Shown: positions 35,565 through 46,486 of the stretch, piece after piece
Numbering within the stretch: the first letter of the stretch is position 1
Layout of the letters: every line of letters begins with the position of its first letter
Source: Culex pipiens pallens
Lineage: Eukaryota > Arthropoda > Insecta > Diptera > Culicidae
Assembly (NCBI RefSeq): GCF_016801865.2
Contig: NC_068938.1
Location: 10,664,520-10,728,519 of the forward strand
Direction: 5' to 3'
DNA: 64,000 nucleotides
Notes under the pieces: model-generated
Seen by the model: only the letters and a program-made list of their open reading frames with translations
Databases searched by the model: none
What the model was told of the DNA's origin: nothing
Translations under genes and position numbers: made by a program

Positions 35565-36125
35565 TCGACGGTAACATTTCAAAAGGCATCAAAAAAAAAG
35601 GTTATTGTATATTCTGAAAGTACTTCTAATAAGCTACCTCTCCACCAAAAATGAGCAAAAGTTACTTCAGTCCGTTTAATCATGATTTTAAATAAAGTAA
35701 CATAAACAAAATCTCTGCCATCAGCTTTCCCTGTTTATATAGCCCTGTCAACCTGTCAAACAAAAGACTACATGAACCTCGTGACGAAAAAAAAGCAACA
35801 TGAACAAAGCGCCATGTACATTCGGCGAAGAAAAACGAATCATAACAAAGCGCCCCCCTCAATGACAGCAGGGTGATATATTCGATGGCGATTTCATAAG
35901 AAGTTATGTTTGTTTTTCTCAAATAAAATTACGGAAATAATGTTTTATTGAATTTGGATGATCAAGTATCAATAAAAGCAACGTTTTTTATCGTTTGTTA
36001 TCATTAGATCATCTAATTTTGCTTTTATATTAAAATGGGAATTGAAAATGGATGCTCAACTTTCAAATGCGTTTTTCTCAAAACACATGGTTTGTACATG
36101 ATGCTTTTTGAAATGTTGGCGTCGA
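35565..36125. repeat. 561-bp TIR element nested in the Harbinger element
   Basis: TIRs TCGACGGTAACATTTCAAAA and, complemented from the right, TCGACGCCAACATTTCAAAA. A second copy lies inverted at 56737-57315. A common open stretch (35680-35922 minus here) contains CYDSFFFAECTWRFV in both copies. Confidence 0.8.
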
Positions 36126-36608
36126 ATTCTAAAAATCGCTGAAAAAATTAGCCACCGGTAGCTCGGGGACTTCTCGAACACCTATCTTGGCTACTCGACG
36201 GATCCCCGATGAACTTTTTCTTCGCTGAATGAACTCGAAGGCTAATTTAGCTTTAGCATTGCTACCCGCGGTGCGAAAGTTGGGATACAAACATGTCGGG
36301 AGCAAATCGGATGAACTCTTTTAAAAATTTGAAAATGATATTTCATTGATGTAAGCAAACAATTAGGACATATAATGCAATTGGAAGCATGTTCTATCAT
36401 ACTAGAACATAGTTTTATTGATTTTGATCAACAAAACGGCTAAAATTGGAAAATGAATAAATTAGATCCCCGCGGTGGGCTTGATTCAGTAGCCAAATTA
36501 GCTCCCAGCGGTGCGGAAACGTGTATTAGCTACGGAGCAAAGCTAAAACTGGGGATCCAACCGATAGGTTTGCCACGCAATTAGATCTCTGCGGTGGAGA
36601 TGCCCTTA

Positions 36609-37945
36609 CCCCTTCGATTTTCGGGTTAGAGTTGCGGAGAACACGTTTCTTATCTTAGGGGAGAGCCGGCGTTTTTGAGACTCCTCTATTAAAATTTGAC
36701 CAAAATGAGGTCGCAGAACTCGAATTTGATGTTAAAAGCAAAAAAAAAAGCAAAAATGTTAAAAATATACTATATATTCTCAAATACATGGAGCTATGAT
36801 GCTGATATTCTCTTTTTAAGGTGTGCATGTGTTTTTCAAAGTTGCTGTTGTTTATTTTTTTATATTCTTCAAAAAGGTTAATCAGACATTTACCATTTGT
36901 ATTTAACATAAACTTTTTTTTCTTTATGCTGTCCCGGACCGTTCAAATACCCTTCAAGGTCAAACTCAACATTTATTTATTTATTTTTTGCGAGAACCTA
37001 AAAACCAACTGTAAACAGAACATGGCTTGATGTCGATATGACAGTCCAGATTCAATTATTCAAAGCTTCGATTATCCTCGAGTTATGCAACCCCATACCA
37101 GTCAAATTTGAATAGTTGATTGCCTATTACATAATAATTTTTACCAGGGTGGCCACTCAAGTCAGAAAATCGGGAAAGTTGGGAATTCGCCATATCCACA
37201 AAAAAAAATCGGGGAAAGGTCAGGAATTTATGATTTTTTTTGTCCAAAAGTCAAGAATCCCAAGCATACTTGATTGAAAATTATTTTCTAACTGTTGAAT
37301 AATTTTGTCTTATTTGGTACAATTTTCAAATTAAATTCACTAAATTAAACTTATTTTAAATTTTAGGTTCCTTTCACTGTTTCAATCTATTTCAGAATGA
37401 AAAGGTCATTTAAAATTAAAATTAAATGCATTAAACACAGATTTTCAAATTGCTTTTTTTTAATGAACTAACAGATTTTTACTAAATTTTGTTTATCAAA
37501 AATACTTAACTGAAAACTATAAAAAAGTTAATTAAAAACTAATAGAAAAATTTAAATTAATTTTAACGATTATGGCCAGCGTAATGTTATGATTCTGTTT
37601 AAATATTGATTGCATATTTGAAAAAAAAAAAATTCCAACAAGAATTTGGCAATGGTTTTTTGGTGGAAAAAAAAATCATTGAGTCATTTCAAATATTTTT
37701 TTCCAAAGGTTTGTCTTACATTTTTTTGTGAGTATGGGTACTTAATTTGCAATTGCAAAACTTCCACAGTTTGTTTTGAAAAGGTCCTATAAACTATTCT
37801 TTCATATGTTTATAAGACATATAAAAAAAAACTCTAGAGTTTTGTGACATAGAAAAAAAAAATATTTCAACTATTGCGAATATGTATGTTTAACAGACCC
37901 GAATCCTAATTTTTCTGTCTGTTGGAATTCCATATAAACTGTAAT
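36609..37945. other. Intergenic DNA with transposon remnants
   Basis: 37043-37060 (CAGTCCAGATTCAATTATTC) is one end of the 23167/51882 MITE family. 37145 onward (CAGGGTGGCCACTCAAG) is one end of the 51077 hAT family; its partner end was not found. No gene seen. Confidence 0.5.
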
Positions 37946-38113
37946 GGGACCATCCATAAACCACGCGGACACTTTTTTGGGAATCTTTTACCCCCCCACC
38001 CCCCTTCGTGGACAATTGTCCATACAAAAAAAACTTTTTTGTATGGATCGTGGACAATCGCCATACCCCCCCCCCCCCCCCCTCAAGTGTCCACGTGGTT
38101 TATGGATGGTCCC
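37946..38113. repeat. Hairpin MITE with GGGACCATCCATAAACCACG ends
   Basis: Arms of about 45 bp. The left reads GGGACCATCCATAAACCACG then GGACACTT, and the right is its complement. Inner ATTGTCCATACAAAAAA / TTTTTTGTATGGATCGTGGACAAT arms make a second hairpin. A run of about 18 C lies at 38067-38085. One end recurs at about 56000. Confidence 0.8.
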
Positions 38114-39394
38114 TAACGGGGATTGCAGGCACCGATTCCTGACTAATAAAGCATTTGTCTCTTCTAACATTTTACATAAAGTAAGTTGTAAAACCTATAA
38201 TAGGTCGCAGTGGTTTCAAGGCTCTACAAAAAAAAATTTGTAAAACATGGAATCTTATCAAACTGAATTTAATATGTGGGTGTAGCAAACAGCACTAATT
38301 TTCCATACAAACTTTGGAGAAAAACTATTTGGCCCTGTCTAAATATTTTTGAAAAATTCAAATTCCCTCGAGTTAAACCTGCGCAGAAATTTTGTTGGTC
38401 GGTGTTATCCGAAGTGAAATTTTCCCGAGACCTTCGGATAATCTAGTAAAAAAAAGAAAATGTTTAAAACAAGTGCTTTTCCGTTTCTTTTCTTCAATAA
38501 ATCTCGGATTAGTTTTCAAAAAGCCGTAAGAGCCATTGGTAAACAAAGTCCTTTTTTATCGGTATTCGACCTACTTACGAAAAACCAATATCAAAAATGC
38601 TCGAAATTGTTCATCTACACGTCCTTCAAGTGTCCCATACTTGAAATAAATGAAATTTTGTTTCATTTTCGAGAAAAACAAAAATTAGTGTCAGAGGTCA
38701 CAGTGGCTCTTACGGCTTTTTGAAAACTCACCCGAGAAATATATATTTTGAAAACGTTAAGATCAAGCCTAAAGCATCAAAAAGTGTTTATTGCAAAACA
38801 AATCTGAGAATTTTACTAAGGTTTCGTTTTTTGATTTGATTTGATGTGATAACAACAGGGCCACGCCGATGACAAATCGGAAAAAACAAGGCTCGCACCC
38901 TGTTGGGGTCCTAAATCGGCACGGCAGACAGCTGAAAACTGACAGAGGCCAACAGATGTAGTAATTTAACAGTCCTTAAGAATTGTACAGTTAATTAGCT
39001 ATTTTCCCTTTGTAACGCAGTTCTTGGTTTCCACTATCCACATCCAGTTTCCGCCATTACAGCATACTGTCCACTGCCGTGATTCTCCCTCCCCGATCCC
39101 CGGCTTTGATTCATAAATGAGAAAAGGTCAATGCGGATGGAGAGCAAATTGAGCCAAAAATTTAAATTTTATTGGGTAAAATTAAAATGTTCCTTGAACA
39201 AACTTAAAAATACTTTCTACGCTTATGCATTTTTAGCTTTTTGGGTGTTTTTAAATACCGCTGACTCAAGGCGGTTTCAAAAACACCCAAAAAGCAACAA
39301 ATGGAAATTTGGTTTATTGGACCTTTTCAAAAGAAAATTCCAGGTTTGTAGTCAAATAAAGGCTTTTTACAACGTGACCGTTTGGGTCAAATTA
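38114..39394. other. Intergenic DNA with transposon remnants
   Basis: 38400-38450 holds a GTTATCCGAAGTGAAATTTT ... CCTTCGGATAATC remnant of the CAGTCCAGACTCG family. 39215-39345 is the hairpin repeat also seen at 17388-17512. No gene seen. Confidence 0.5.
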
Positions 39395-39399
39395 GTACC

Positions 39400-39629
39400 T
39401 GTTTGGGTAGAACCCACGCAGTGTGTACTATTTTGATTAAATCCCCTTAAGCGTATACAGTCCACTTCCCAACACAACATCACACACACTGACACAGAAA
39501 AAGGCCCAGTAAACGTCAAATCCCCAAAAATTCCGTTAGGAGCGATCATTCTCGAACAAGCAGAATAAAGAGCAACACGTTGTTAGAGTTCGTCGCGACT
39601 TTTCTTTAATTTCGTTTCGACCGCAAACA
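39400..39629 (+). repeat. 5' LTR of the BEL/Pao element, 230 bp
   Basis: Starts TGTTTGGGTAGAACC and ends CCGCAAACA; direct copy of 45050-45279 with no difference found by eye. It contains AATAAA within CAGAATAAAGAGC near 39562. Confidence 0.95.
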
Positions 39630-39633
39630 TTTA

Positions 39634-39650
39634 TGGTCCTTCGCGAACCG
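39634..39650 (+). promoter_or_regulatory. Primer-binding site of the BEL/Pao element
   Basis: TGGTCCTTCGCGAACCG begins four bases after the 5' LTR. TGG pairs with the CCA end of the primer tRNA; the tRNA would end ...CGAAGGACCA. The isoacceptor is not assigned. Confidence 0.7.
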
Positions 39651-39675
39651 AATAGTAGAACCGTGCGATTTCCCG

Positions 39676-42600
39676 ATGGAATCGATCACCGCGAAACGGA
39701 ATTCTCTCTTTGCGAAAGTGAAACGCGAACTCGAAACCGCGGAACGAGTGAAGACGCAAAACCCCTCACTCTCTGAAGTCCGGGAGCGTCTGCTGCGCCT
39801 CGAGGCGCTGGGAAACAGTTTCTTCGACGTCCAGGACCAGTTCGAGGATGGAACCCCACCGACCACCCTGGAAAATCTAGTCTCGGTCTTCGACTACCGG
39901 AAGGAGTTTGAAGATCGGTACTATCAGGCGAAGGCGATCTACGCTGCCCTCGACGAAGGTTCCGTCGCCAGCGATCGAACGTTCGCTGAGCCGGCGAACA
40001 ACCTAAAGACTGCTGTAGCGGCGCTGTTGGAAACGCAACGAGCGCTCCTGTCCAACCAAGCGGCCCACGCAGCCCAGCTGAACCAGATTCAGCAGGGGAA
40101 CCCACCTCCAGCAGGACAACCAGCTCAAGCACAACCGGATCCCTTCATCAACGTCCGGCTTCCTCCAATCAACATCCCGAAGTACGCGGGAGTCCGGAAA
40201 GAATGGCTTTCGTTCAAGGATCTGTTCGTCAGCACCATCCACAGCAAGGAGTCGCTGCGGCCGTCGCAGAAGCTGCAGTACTTGAAGTCGCTGCTGGAGG
40301 GCGACGCAGCATCCCAAATCAGCTCATTCGGCATCTCGGATGACAACTACCCGCTGGCGTGGGACAAGCTGCTGAGGAAGTACGACCAGAAGAAGTACAC
40401 CGTGTTCGCACTGGTGAAGGAGTTCCTGGACCAACCTGTCGTGTCAGACGCAACCGCTGGCAACCTCCAGAAGCTGGTCACGACCTCGGACGAGGTAGTT
40501 CGGCAGCTCGACGTCTTGGGCGAGCAGTACCAGTCGCGGGACCCCTGGCTGATCCAGCTGCTCCTGGAGAAGATTGACGAGGAGACGCAGGCGCTCTGGG
40601 CGCAAAAACTCGTCACCTTGGAGAACCCGAGCCTCACAGACTTCCTGAAGTTCCTTGAGGACCGGTGCGACGCCATCGAAACCTGCTCATCATTCACACG
40701 AAAGTGCACTTTGAGTGGAGCGGGGGCGAAGAAGGAGATACGAAAGCAGCCGGCCAAGCCAGCTGAGAAGAAGGTGCAGAGCTACGTCGCAACACCGCAG
40801 CCCTGCCCAAAGTGTTCCAAAGAGCACTTGCTGTTCCTGTGCGAAGCGTTCAAGGCGTCCAGCGTCGCCGACCGTCGGGAGTTGGTGCAGAAGTCCAGAC
40901 TTTGCTTCAACTGCCTGAGGACGTCGCACACGGCAAAAACCTGTTCCTCGAAGCACACCTGCAAGACTGATGGATGCAACCAGCGTCATCATACGCTCCT
41001 CTGTCAACACGGCGGCAGACAGGCAGCTACCGCAGGGCTTCCGGGTCAACAGATAGCAGCGATGCCGGTCCAGCAACCGGCCATGGAAGCTCAACCCACG
41101 GTTCCGAGTTTCAAGGCGGAGGTCACCAGTGATCCAGCTGTCAAGATCACCGTTCTACCCACTGCGCTCGTCAAGCTGCGCGGTAAGAATGGTGTCTTCC
41201 ACACTGCTAGGGCGATGATAGACTCGTGCTCTGGCGCGTCGCTGATAAGCGAGGCCTGCATGACGCGACTCGGGATCAGCCGGAGCAACGTGCGGTTTCC
41301 TGTAACCGGAGTTGCCGGGACACAAGCAGGAACCACCCGGGGAATGGCGCTGCTGGAGATTGCACCCCGTTTCAGCGACGAAGTGGTGATGAAGACGCAG
41401 GCGTACGTGCTCGAAGTGTTGGCTCCCCCCACACCGTGTCAAAGCTTCAAGCCCAAGCAATTGGAACTACTCCGAGGGCTCCAGCTAGCCGATCCGGAGT
41501 ACTACAAAGCGGGACCGGTAGACGTCATCCTAGGCGCCGAGCTGTTCCTGCCGATTCTACAAGCGGGCCAGGTTACAGACGAGGACGGTCTACCCGTGGC
41601 CCAGAAGTCGTCGCTCGGCTGGCTCGTCGCCGGCAAGTTCGGCGGTGAAACAGTGCTGCAAACAAATCTGGTGTCCTTCACGGTGCAGCTGGATGTCAAC
41701 ATCGACCAGACGCTGCGCAAGTTTTGGGAAACCGAGGAAGTGCCTGCGGCCAAGGTACTCACCGCCGACGAGAAGCGCGCTGTTGACATCTTCAACATGA
41801 CCACCAGGCGCAACGACGAGGGCCGATTCGTGGTTCGGCTCCCCTTCGACGACTCCAAGCCGACATTGGGCGACTCGCTCGGTGCGGCACTGAGAAGGCT
41901 GCATGCGATGGAGCGGAAGTTCCTCTCGAATCCGCCGTTCAAGCAAGCCTACCGTGACTTCATGTCCGAGTACCAGCAACTGGGACACATGGAGCTCATC
42001 CCGCAATCTGAAGTCGACAAGCACCCCGGCGAGTGCTTCTATTTACCTCACCACGCAGTCCAGAAAGAGGACAGTTCAACAACGAAGTTGCGTGTCGTCT
42101 TCGATGGCTCGTGCAGAACCAGTTCTGGCGTGTCGTTGAACGACCGGTTGCTGATTGGTCCAAACAACAACGAAGACCTGTACGACGTCTACTGCCGCTT
42201 CCGCACCTACCCCGTGGTCTTCGTGAGCGACATCGAGAAGATGTACAGGCAAGTACGGGTGGACAAGCAGGACACGGACTTCCAGCGGATCGTCTGGCGC
42301 GATGATCCCGACCAACCGGTGCAACACTATCGTCTGACGACGGTGACGTACGGTACTTCAAGCGCAGCCTACTTAGCGACCGAGTCTCTTCGACAAGCGA
42401 CCCGAGACAACGCTGAGAAGCACCCCGCAGCAGCTGACAGGATCCTCAAAGGGTTCTACGTGGACGACCTGATGTCCGGCGCCGACACGGTCGAAGAAGC
42501 TCAAGAGCTAGCTGGCCAGATCACAACCATCCTGGGCGAAGCTGGATTCGTCCTCCGAAAGTGGTCCTCCAACGCACCCGAGCTGCTGGAGAACATCGCA

Positions 42601-45024
42601 GACAGCCGACAGGGACCAGTCCCTGTTGAGTTCACGAACGTGACAGCGTCGGTCAAAGCACTTGGAATTCACTGGTCTCCAACTAGTGACTGGTTCGAGT
42701 TCAAGGTCAACCTGGACATCAACAGCCCGAACACGAAGCGTCAACTCCTCTCCGACGCATCCAGGCTATTCGACCCGTTCGGATGGCTCGCTCCAGTGAT
42801 CGTCAAGATCAAAATCATCTTCCAACTGCTGTGGCTGTACGACTTGCTGTGGGACGACCCGCTGCCACCCCTTCCCGAAGCAGATTGGAACACCATCAAG
42901 CAAACGCTTCACCTGCTGGAGCAGATTCGCGTGCCTCGCCGAATTCCAGCCTTCAACGGCAAGTTGCAGCTGCTCGGATTCTCGGACGCCTCGGAGTCGG
43001 CGTACTCAGCAGTCGTCTACGGTAGGTCTGCGGACCGCAACGGGAAAATCCACATCGTGCTGATTTGCGCTAAAACCAAGGTTGCGCCAATTCAGCAGAT
43101 CTGCGTCCCAAAGCTCGAACTCAACGGTTCCTGGCTGCTGGCCGCCCTGATGAAGCGAGTCTCCCTCGCTTTGTGCCACCTCGAGCTGCAACACTTTGCC
43201 TTCACGGACTCGGCAATCGTACTGGAATGGTTGTCGGCACACCCCCGCAAGTGGAAGACTTTCGTCGCCAATCGAACGTCAGCGATCCTGGACTTCCTGC
43301 CCAGGAGCATGTGGCACCATGTGTCATCGAAGGACAACCCGGCCGACTGTGCGTCGCGAGGGATCTCGCCGCTCGAGCTGCTCAACCATCCGCTGTGGTG
43401 GGACTCCCCCTACTGGGCCCACAGCGAGCAGTCGTTCTTGGAACACTGCGCAGCACCAGCACCGAAGGCACCACCCCTCGAAGAACGACAAATTCGCACA
43501 TTCTGTCTGGAGATTGGCTCCCCGCGTAGCAACTTCACCCTGGAGCGCTACCTTCTCGATCGGTTCTCCTCGCTACGCCGCTGCACTCGGACGCTGGCGA
43601 CGATCCGACGGTTCCTGTTCAACCTGGCGCGACCGAAGGTGGAACGTTTAACCGGACCGCTGACACCGGCGGAACTCAAGGTAGCTGGTCTACAACTCGT
43701 GCGACTAGCACAACACGAAGCATTTGCGAAGGAGATTGCCTGCCTGCGCAAATCGACCGAGGTTTCCAACAAGAGTAAGCTGCGCCCGCTCTTTCCGTTC
43801 ATCGACCGAGACGGAACACTTCGTGTCGGAGGAAGGCTGCAGAACGCCGACATCCCCTACGACATGAGACACCCGCCCATTCTGCCGCAGCAGCACCGAC
43901 TGACAACACTTGTCATTCAAGACCTTCACCTGGACAACCTACACGCAGGGCCTACCTTGGTGATCTCAACCCTCAACCAGCGTTTTTGGGTGATGGGATG
44001 CCAGACGGTCGTGCGACAGCAACTGCTAAAGTGCGTCCGCTGTTGCCGAATGAAAGCCAGAACCGCTCAGCAGCTAATGGGAAGTCTTCCCGCGGTACGA
44101 ACAACACCGGCCAGAGCATTCGTCCACGTCGGAGTCGACTACGCAGGGCCAATCCTCGTCAAGAGCGGCAACCCAAGGAAACCACACGTGACAAAGGGCT
44201 ACATCGCAGTGTTCGTATGTCTCTGTACGAAAGCTGTGCACTTGGAAGTCGCCGGTGACCTGTCTACGAAGGCCTTCTTCGGTGCACTCAAACGGTTCAT
44301 CGCCAGAAGGGGACTGTGCACCGAGATATGGTCCGACAACGGGACGAACTTCGTCGGAGCCGATCGGCAGATGCAGGAGTTTTTCGTGACCGACGAGTTC
44401 AAGCAACAAGCCGCCCACTTCGCTGCCAACATTGGGATCAAGTGGACCTTCATTCCGCCTTCCGCACCCCACATGGGAGGATTGTGGGAAGCAGCGGTCA
44501 AGAGTGCGAAGACCCACCTGCGCAAGGTCCTGGGAAACGAGTCAGCCACCTACGAAGAACTCTACACCATCCTGACGCAAATCGAGGCCTGCCTCAACTC
44601 GCGCCCACTTTGCGCCATCTCCAACTCTCCCGATAGCTGCGAGGCCCTCACCCCCGGACACTTCATCATCCAACAGCCGATGAACCTCCTGCCGGAACCC
44701 AGCGTTTCGGACGTACCGCGTAACCGACTGGACAACTGGCAGCTCTGCCAGCAGAAGGTGGAAGAAATCTGGACGCGTTGGCGCAACGAGTACGTGACGT
44801 CGCTGCAACCGCGCAGCAAGTGGCAATCAGAGATCGACAACCTGCAGGTCAACCGCTTGGTGCTGGTCAAGAACGAGAACACCCCGCCGGCCCAGTGGGA
44901 GTTGGCCAGAGTAGTTGCGACACACCCGGATCGCAATGGCATCGTGCGGACCGTCACGCTGCGCAGAGGAACAACGGAGTACCAGAGACCGATCCAGAAG
45001 TTGGTTCCACTACCGACTGATTGA
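39676..45024 (+). CDS. BEL/Pao Gag-Pol polyprotein, 1,782 residues, uninterrupted
   Basis: Domains in order: a Gag part with a DUF1759-like region (about 150-290); Cys/His zinc-knuckle-type motifs (about 375-440); a DUF1758-like aspartic protease with active site DSCSG (about 515); reverse transcriptase with the YVDD box (about 928); an A17/RNase H region with FSDASES (about 1103) and TDSAIVLEW; an integrase with an HHCC zinc site (about 1406-1455); and a DDE core with D at about 1487, D at about 1552 (SDNGTNF) and E about 51 residues later (GGLWEAAV). A DUF5641-type C-terminus follows. This is the usual BEL/Pao order. No stop or frameshift is seen. The start is the first ATG after the primer site. 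The product would copy the element RNA in particles and integrate it. Minus-strand frames over this region are shadows. Confidence 0.96.
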   Translation: MESITAKRNSLFAKVKRELETAERVKTQNPSLSEVRERLLRLEALGNSFFDVQDQFEDGTPPTTLENLVSVFDYRKEFEDRYYQAKAIYAALDEGSVASDRTFAEPANNLKTAVAALLETQRALLSNQAAHAAQLNQIQQGNPPPAGQPAQAQPDPFINVRLPPINIPKYAGVRKEWLSFKDLFVSTIHSKESLRPSQKLQYLKSLLEGDAASQISSFGISDDNYPLAWDKLLRKYDQKKYTVFALVKEFLDQPVVSDATAGNLQKLVTTSDEVVRQLDVLGEQYQSRDPWLIQLLLEKIDEETQALWAQKLVTLENPSLTDFLKFLEDRCDAIETCSSFTRKCTLSGAGAKKEIRKQPAKPAEKKVQSYVATPQPCPKCSKEHLLFLCEAFKASSVADRRELVQKSRLCFNCLRTSHTAKTCSSKHTCKTDGCNQRHHTLLCQHGGRQAATAGLPGQQIAAMPVQQPAMEAQPTVPSFKAEVTSDPAVKITVLPTALVKLRGKNGVFHTARAMIDSCSGASLISEACMTRLGISRSNVRFPVTGVAGTQAGTTRGMALLEIAPRFSDEVVMKTQAYVLEVLAPPTPCQSFKPKQLELLRGLQLADPEYYKAGPVDVILGAELFLPILQAGQVTDEDGLPVAQKSSLGWLVAGKFGGETVLQTNLVSFTVQLDVNIDQTLRKFWETEEVPAAKVLTADEKRAVDIFNMTTRRNDEGRFVVRLPFDDSKPTLGDSLGAALRRLHAMERKFLSNPPFKQAYRDFMSEYQQLGHMELIPQSEVDKHPGECFYLPHHAVQKEDSSTTKLRVVFDGSCRTSSGVSLNDRLLIGPNNNEDLYDVYCRFRTYPVVFVSDIEKMYRQVRVDKQDTDFQRIVWRDDPDQPVQHYRLTTVTYGTSSAAYLATESLRQATRDNAEKHPAAADRILKGFYVDDLMSGADTVEEAQELAGQITTILGEAGFVLRKWSSNAPELLENIADSRQGPVPVEFTNVTASVKALGIHWSPTSDWFEFKVNLDINSPNTKRQLLSDASRLFDPFGWLAPVIVKIKIIFQLLWLYDLLWDDPLPPLPEADWNTIKQTLHLLEQIRVPRRIPAFNGKLQLLGFSDASESAYSAVVYGRSADRNGKIHIVLICAKTKVAPIQQICVPKLELNGSWLLAALMKRVSLALCHLELQHFAFTDSAIVLEWLSAHPRKWKTFVANRTSAILDFLPRSMWHHVSSKDNPADCASRGISPLELLNHPLWWDSPYWAHSEQSFLEHCAAPAPKAPPLEERQIRTFCLEIGSPRSNFTLERYLLDRFSSLRRCTRTLATIRRFLFNLARPKVERLTGPLTPAELKVAGLQLVRLAQHEAFAKEIACLRKSTEVSNKSKLRPLFPFIDRDGTLRVGGRLQNADIPYDMRHPPILPQQHRLTTLVIQDLHLDNLHAGPTLVISTLNQRFWVMGCQTVVRQQLLKCVRCCRMKARTAQQLMGSLPAVRTTPARAFVHVGVDYAGPILVKSGNPRKPHVTKGYIAVFVCLCTKAVHLEVAGDLSTKAFFGALKRFIARRGLCTEIWSDNGTNFVGADRQMQEFFVTDEFKQQAAHFAANIGIKWTFIPPSAPHMGGLWEAAVKSAKTHLRKVLGNESATYEELYTILTQIEACLNSRPLCAISNSPDSCEALTPGHFIIQQPMNLLPEPSVSDVPRNRLDNWQLCQQKVEEIWTRWRNEYVTSLQPRSKWQSEIDNLQVNRLVLVKNENTPPAQWELARVVATHPDRNGIVRTVTLRRGTTEYQRPIQKLVPLPTD

Positions 45025-45036
45025 GGCTACTGCCTC

Positions 45037-45049
45037 AAGGTGGGGAGGA
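45037..45049 (+). promoter_or_regulatory. Polypurine tract of the BEL/Pao element
   Basis: AAGGTGGGGAGGA directly precedes the 3' LTR, the expected place for plus-strand priming. Confidence 0.7.
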
Positions 45050-45279
45050 TGTTTGGGTAGAACCCACGCAGTGTGTACTATTTTGATTAAATCCCCTTAA
45101 GCGTATACAGTCCACTTCCCAACACAACATCACACACACTGACACAGAAAAAGGCCCAGTAAACGTCAAATCCCCAAAAATTCCGTTAGGAGCGATCATT
45201 CTCGAACAAGCAGAATAAAGAGCAACACGTTGTTAGAGTTCGTCGCGACTTTTCTTTAATTTCGTTTCGACCGCAAACA
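45050..45279 (+). repeat. 3' LTR of the BEL/Pao element, 230 bp
   Basis: Identical by eye to 39400-39629 and followed by the GTACC duplication. Confidence 0.95.
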
Positions 45280-45284
45280 GTACC

Positions 45285-46486
45285 TAATTAGTAAAATTTA
45301 TACAGACAAAACTTAACTCAGGTCTCAAAACATAAAACCATACTAAAGACGTTTCTCCCCTATTCTGCCGTTCCCATATTTGAAGAACAATAGAATATTC
45401 GACTTGTGTGCCCAAATCTGCAGTGAGGGAAATGACTCACAGACAAGACACTACAACGCCGATCGCTTGCTTTGATTCCGTCCTCCGTTGCCAATCGCGA
45501 TTGCATCGAAAGAAACAAAAACTTTCATTCCTCTGCATCGCCGACGATTGCGCCACTCAATTTTTACAAGTTTTTTTTTTGTTTGGTGTTTGAAATCGCA
45601 GCAACCTCCTCCGTCTCGGTGCGAGAGTGATAAACAATCTTATTGGAATTTTTAATTCCAATGTTTTCTTCGACTTTTTCTTTTCCCTCACAACCCGCAC
45701 ATCACACACGCAATCTTTTCCATCATCACACGGCCTACTGCTCGGCTCCAGCAGCCAGCAGCAGCGTCTTCACCACACGAGAGTGATCGACGATCGGATC
45801 CCCCATTCGATTCGATCGAGTTCGGCCAAACGAAAGTGTTGACGCTGCAGCTTCGCAGTAGGCCGTGGAGGAAAAATCATTTCCTTCCTTCCTTTCTTGC
45901 TCCACCCTTTCCATGGTTCTGATTTGACACGCTGCACACAAAGCACAAGAAGATTTCCCGACCCACTTTCTCGATAAAGAGTGTGTTCTTGGGCGAAAAT
46001 TTGATCCCAGGCCGAGATAAACACACCCAAATCTACTCACCAGTTGGAATTCTGTGGAGGAATTTCTAACTTTCAGCCGAGCGCTTCCTCTGCCGTCGCG
46101 TCGTCCTCTAACCTCGTCGATGCGAAATGAAAAGAAAAACTGCGAACCAGAATCCGCGACCTGCTCCCACAGAATGCAACACTTGAAATGAAGAAAAGAT
46201 AGCAGCGGCGGCAGTGATGCCAGAAAAGAGAGAAAGCGCACCGGCCCGTTATCGTGCCGTTATCGACGCGCCGTTACGATAGCCGCCAAGGGGGTGGACA
46301 CTTGATAATGGCTAAGGCTACCAACTTCATTCCTTACCGTACGGATTTTCCGGGTTTTCCTCAGTTCAAACTTGATTGTCAATAAATAATTGTTCTTTTC
46401 AAATTCCTTTCAAAACATATTTATCAAATAAAAGATCCAAAGGCTTTCTAAATCTTATGAAAACCTTGTTTTGTGCTTGTATTTAT
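45285..46486. other. Intergenic DNA with a GC-richer, exon-like stretch (45400-46250)
   Basis: On the minus strand, CCAACTG at 46047-46041 is followed by GTGAGT, a good donor. So a noncoding first exon (about 46200-46041) of a minus-strand transcript is possible; the Tudor gene is the next minus-strand gene. The 168-codon minus frame (45735-46241) crosses that donor and has no recognisable domain. Nothing else identified. Confidence 0.3.

Larger units (their letters stand above)
33556..36605. mobile_element. PIF/Harbinger-like non-autonomous element, about 3.05 kb, TTA duplication
   Basis: Starts GGGCATCTCCACCGC and ends with the complement GCGGTGGAGATGCCC, flanked by TTA (33553-33555 and 36606-36608), the Harbinger target size. 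The interior has AAATTCTT-type microsatellite DNA (34100-34200), a tRNA-like piece (34555-34620) and a nested 561-bp element (35565-36125). No transposase frame recognised. Relatives are at 46900-47023 (one end only) and 53650-54848. Confidence 0.8.
39400..45279 (+). mobile_element. Complete BEL/Pao LTR retrotransposon, 5.9 kb, GTACC duplication
   Basis: Two 230-bp LTRs with TG...CA ends that are identical by eye, a primer-binding site, one long Gag-Pol frame and a purine tract. A perfect 5-bp target duplication GTACC lies at 39395-39399 and 45280-45284. No envelope-like frame is present. Identical LTRs mean insertion was recent in evolutionary terms, and the copy may be structurally intact. 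Confidence 0.97.

Noticed and set aside
39686..44957. Minus-strand frames of 100-150 codons across the BEL element
   Set aside because: Shadows of the Gag-Pol frame.
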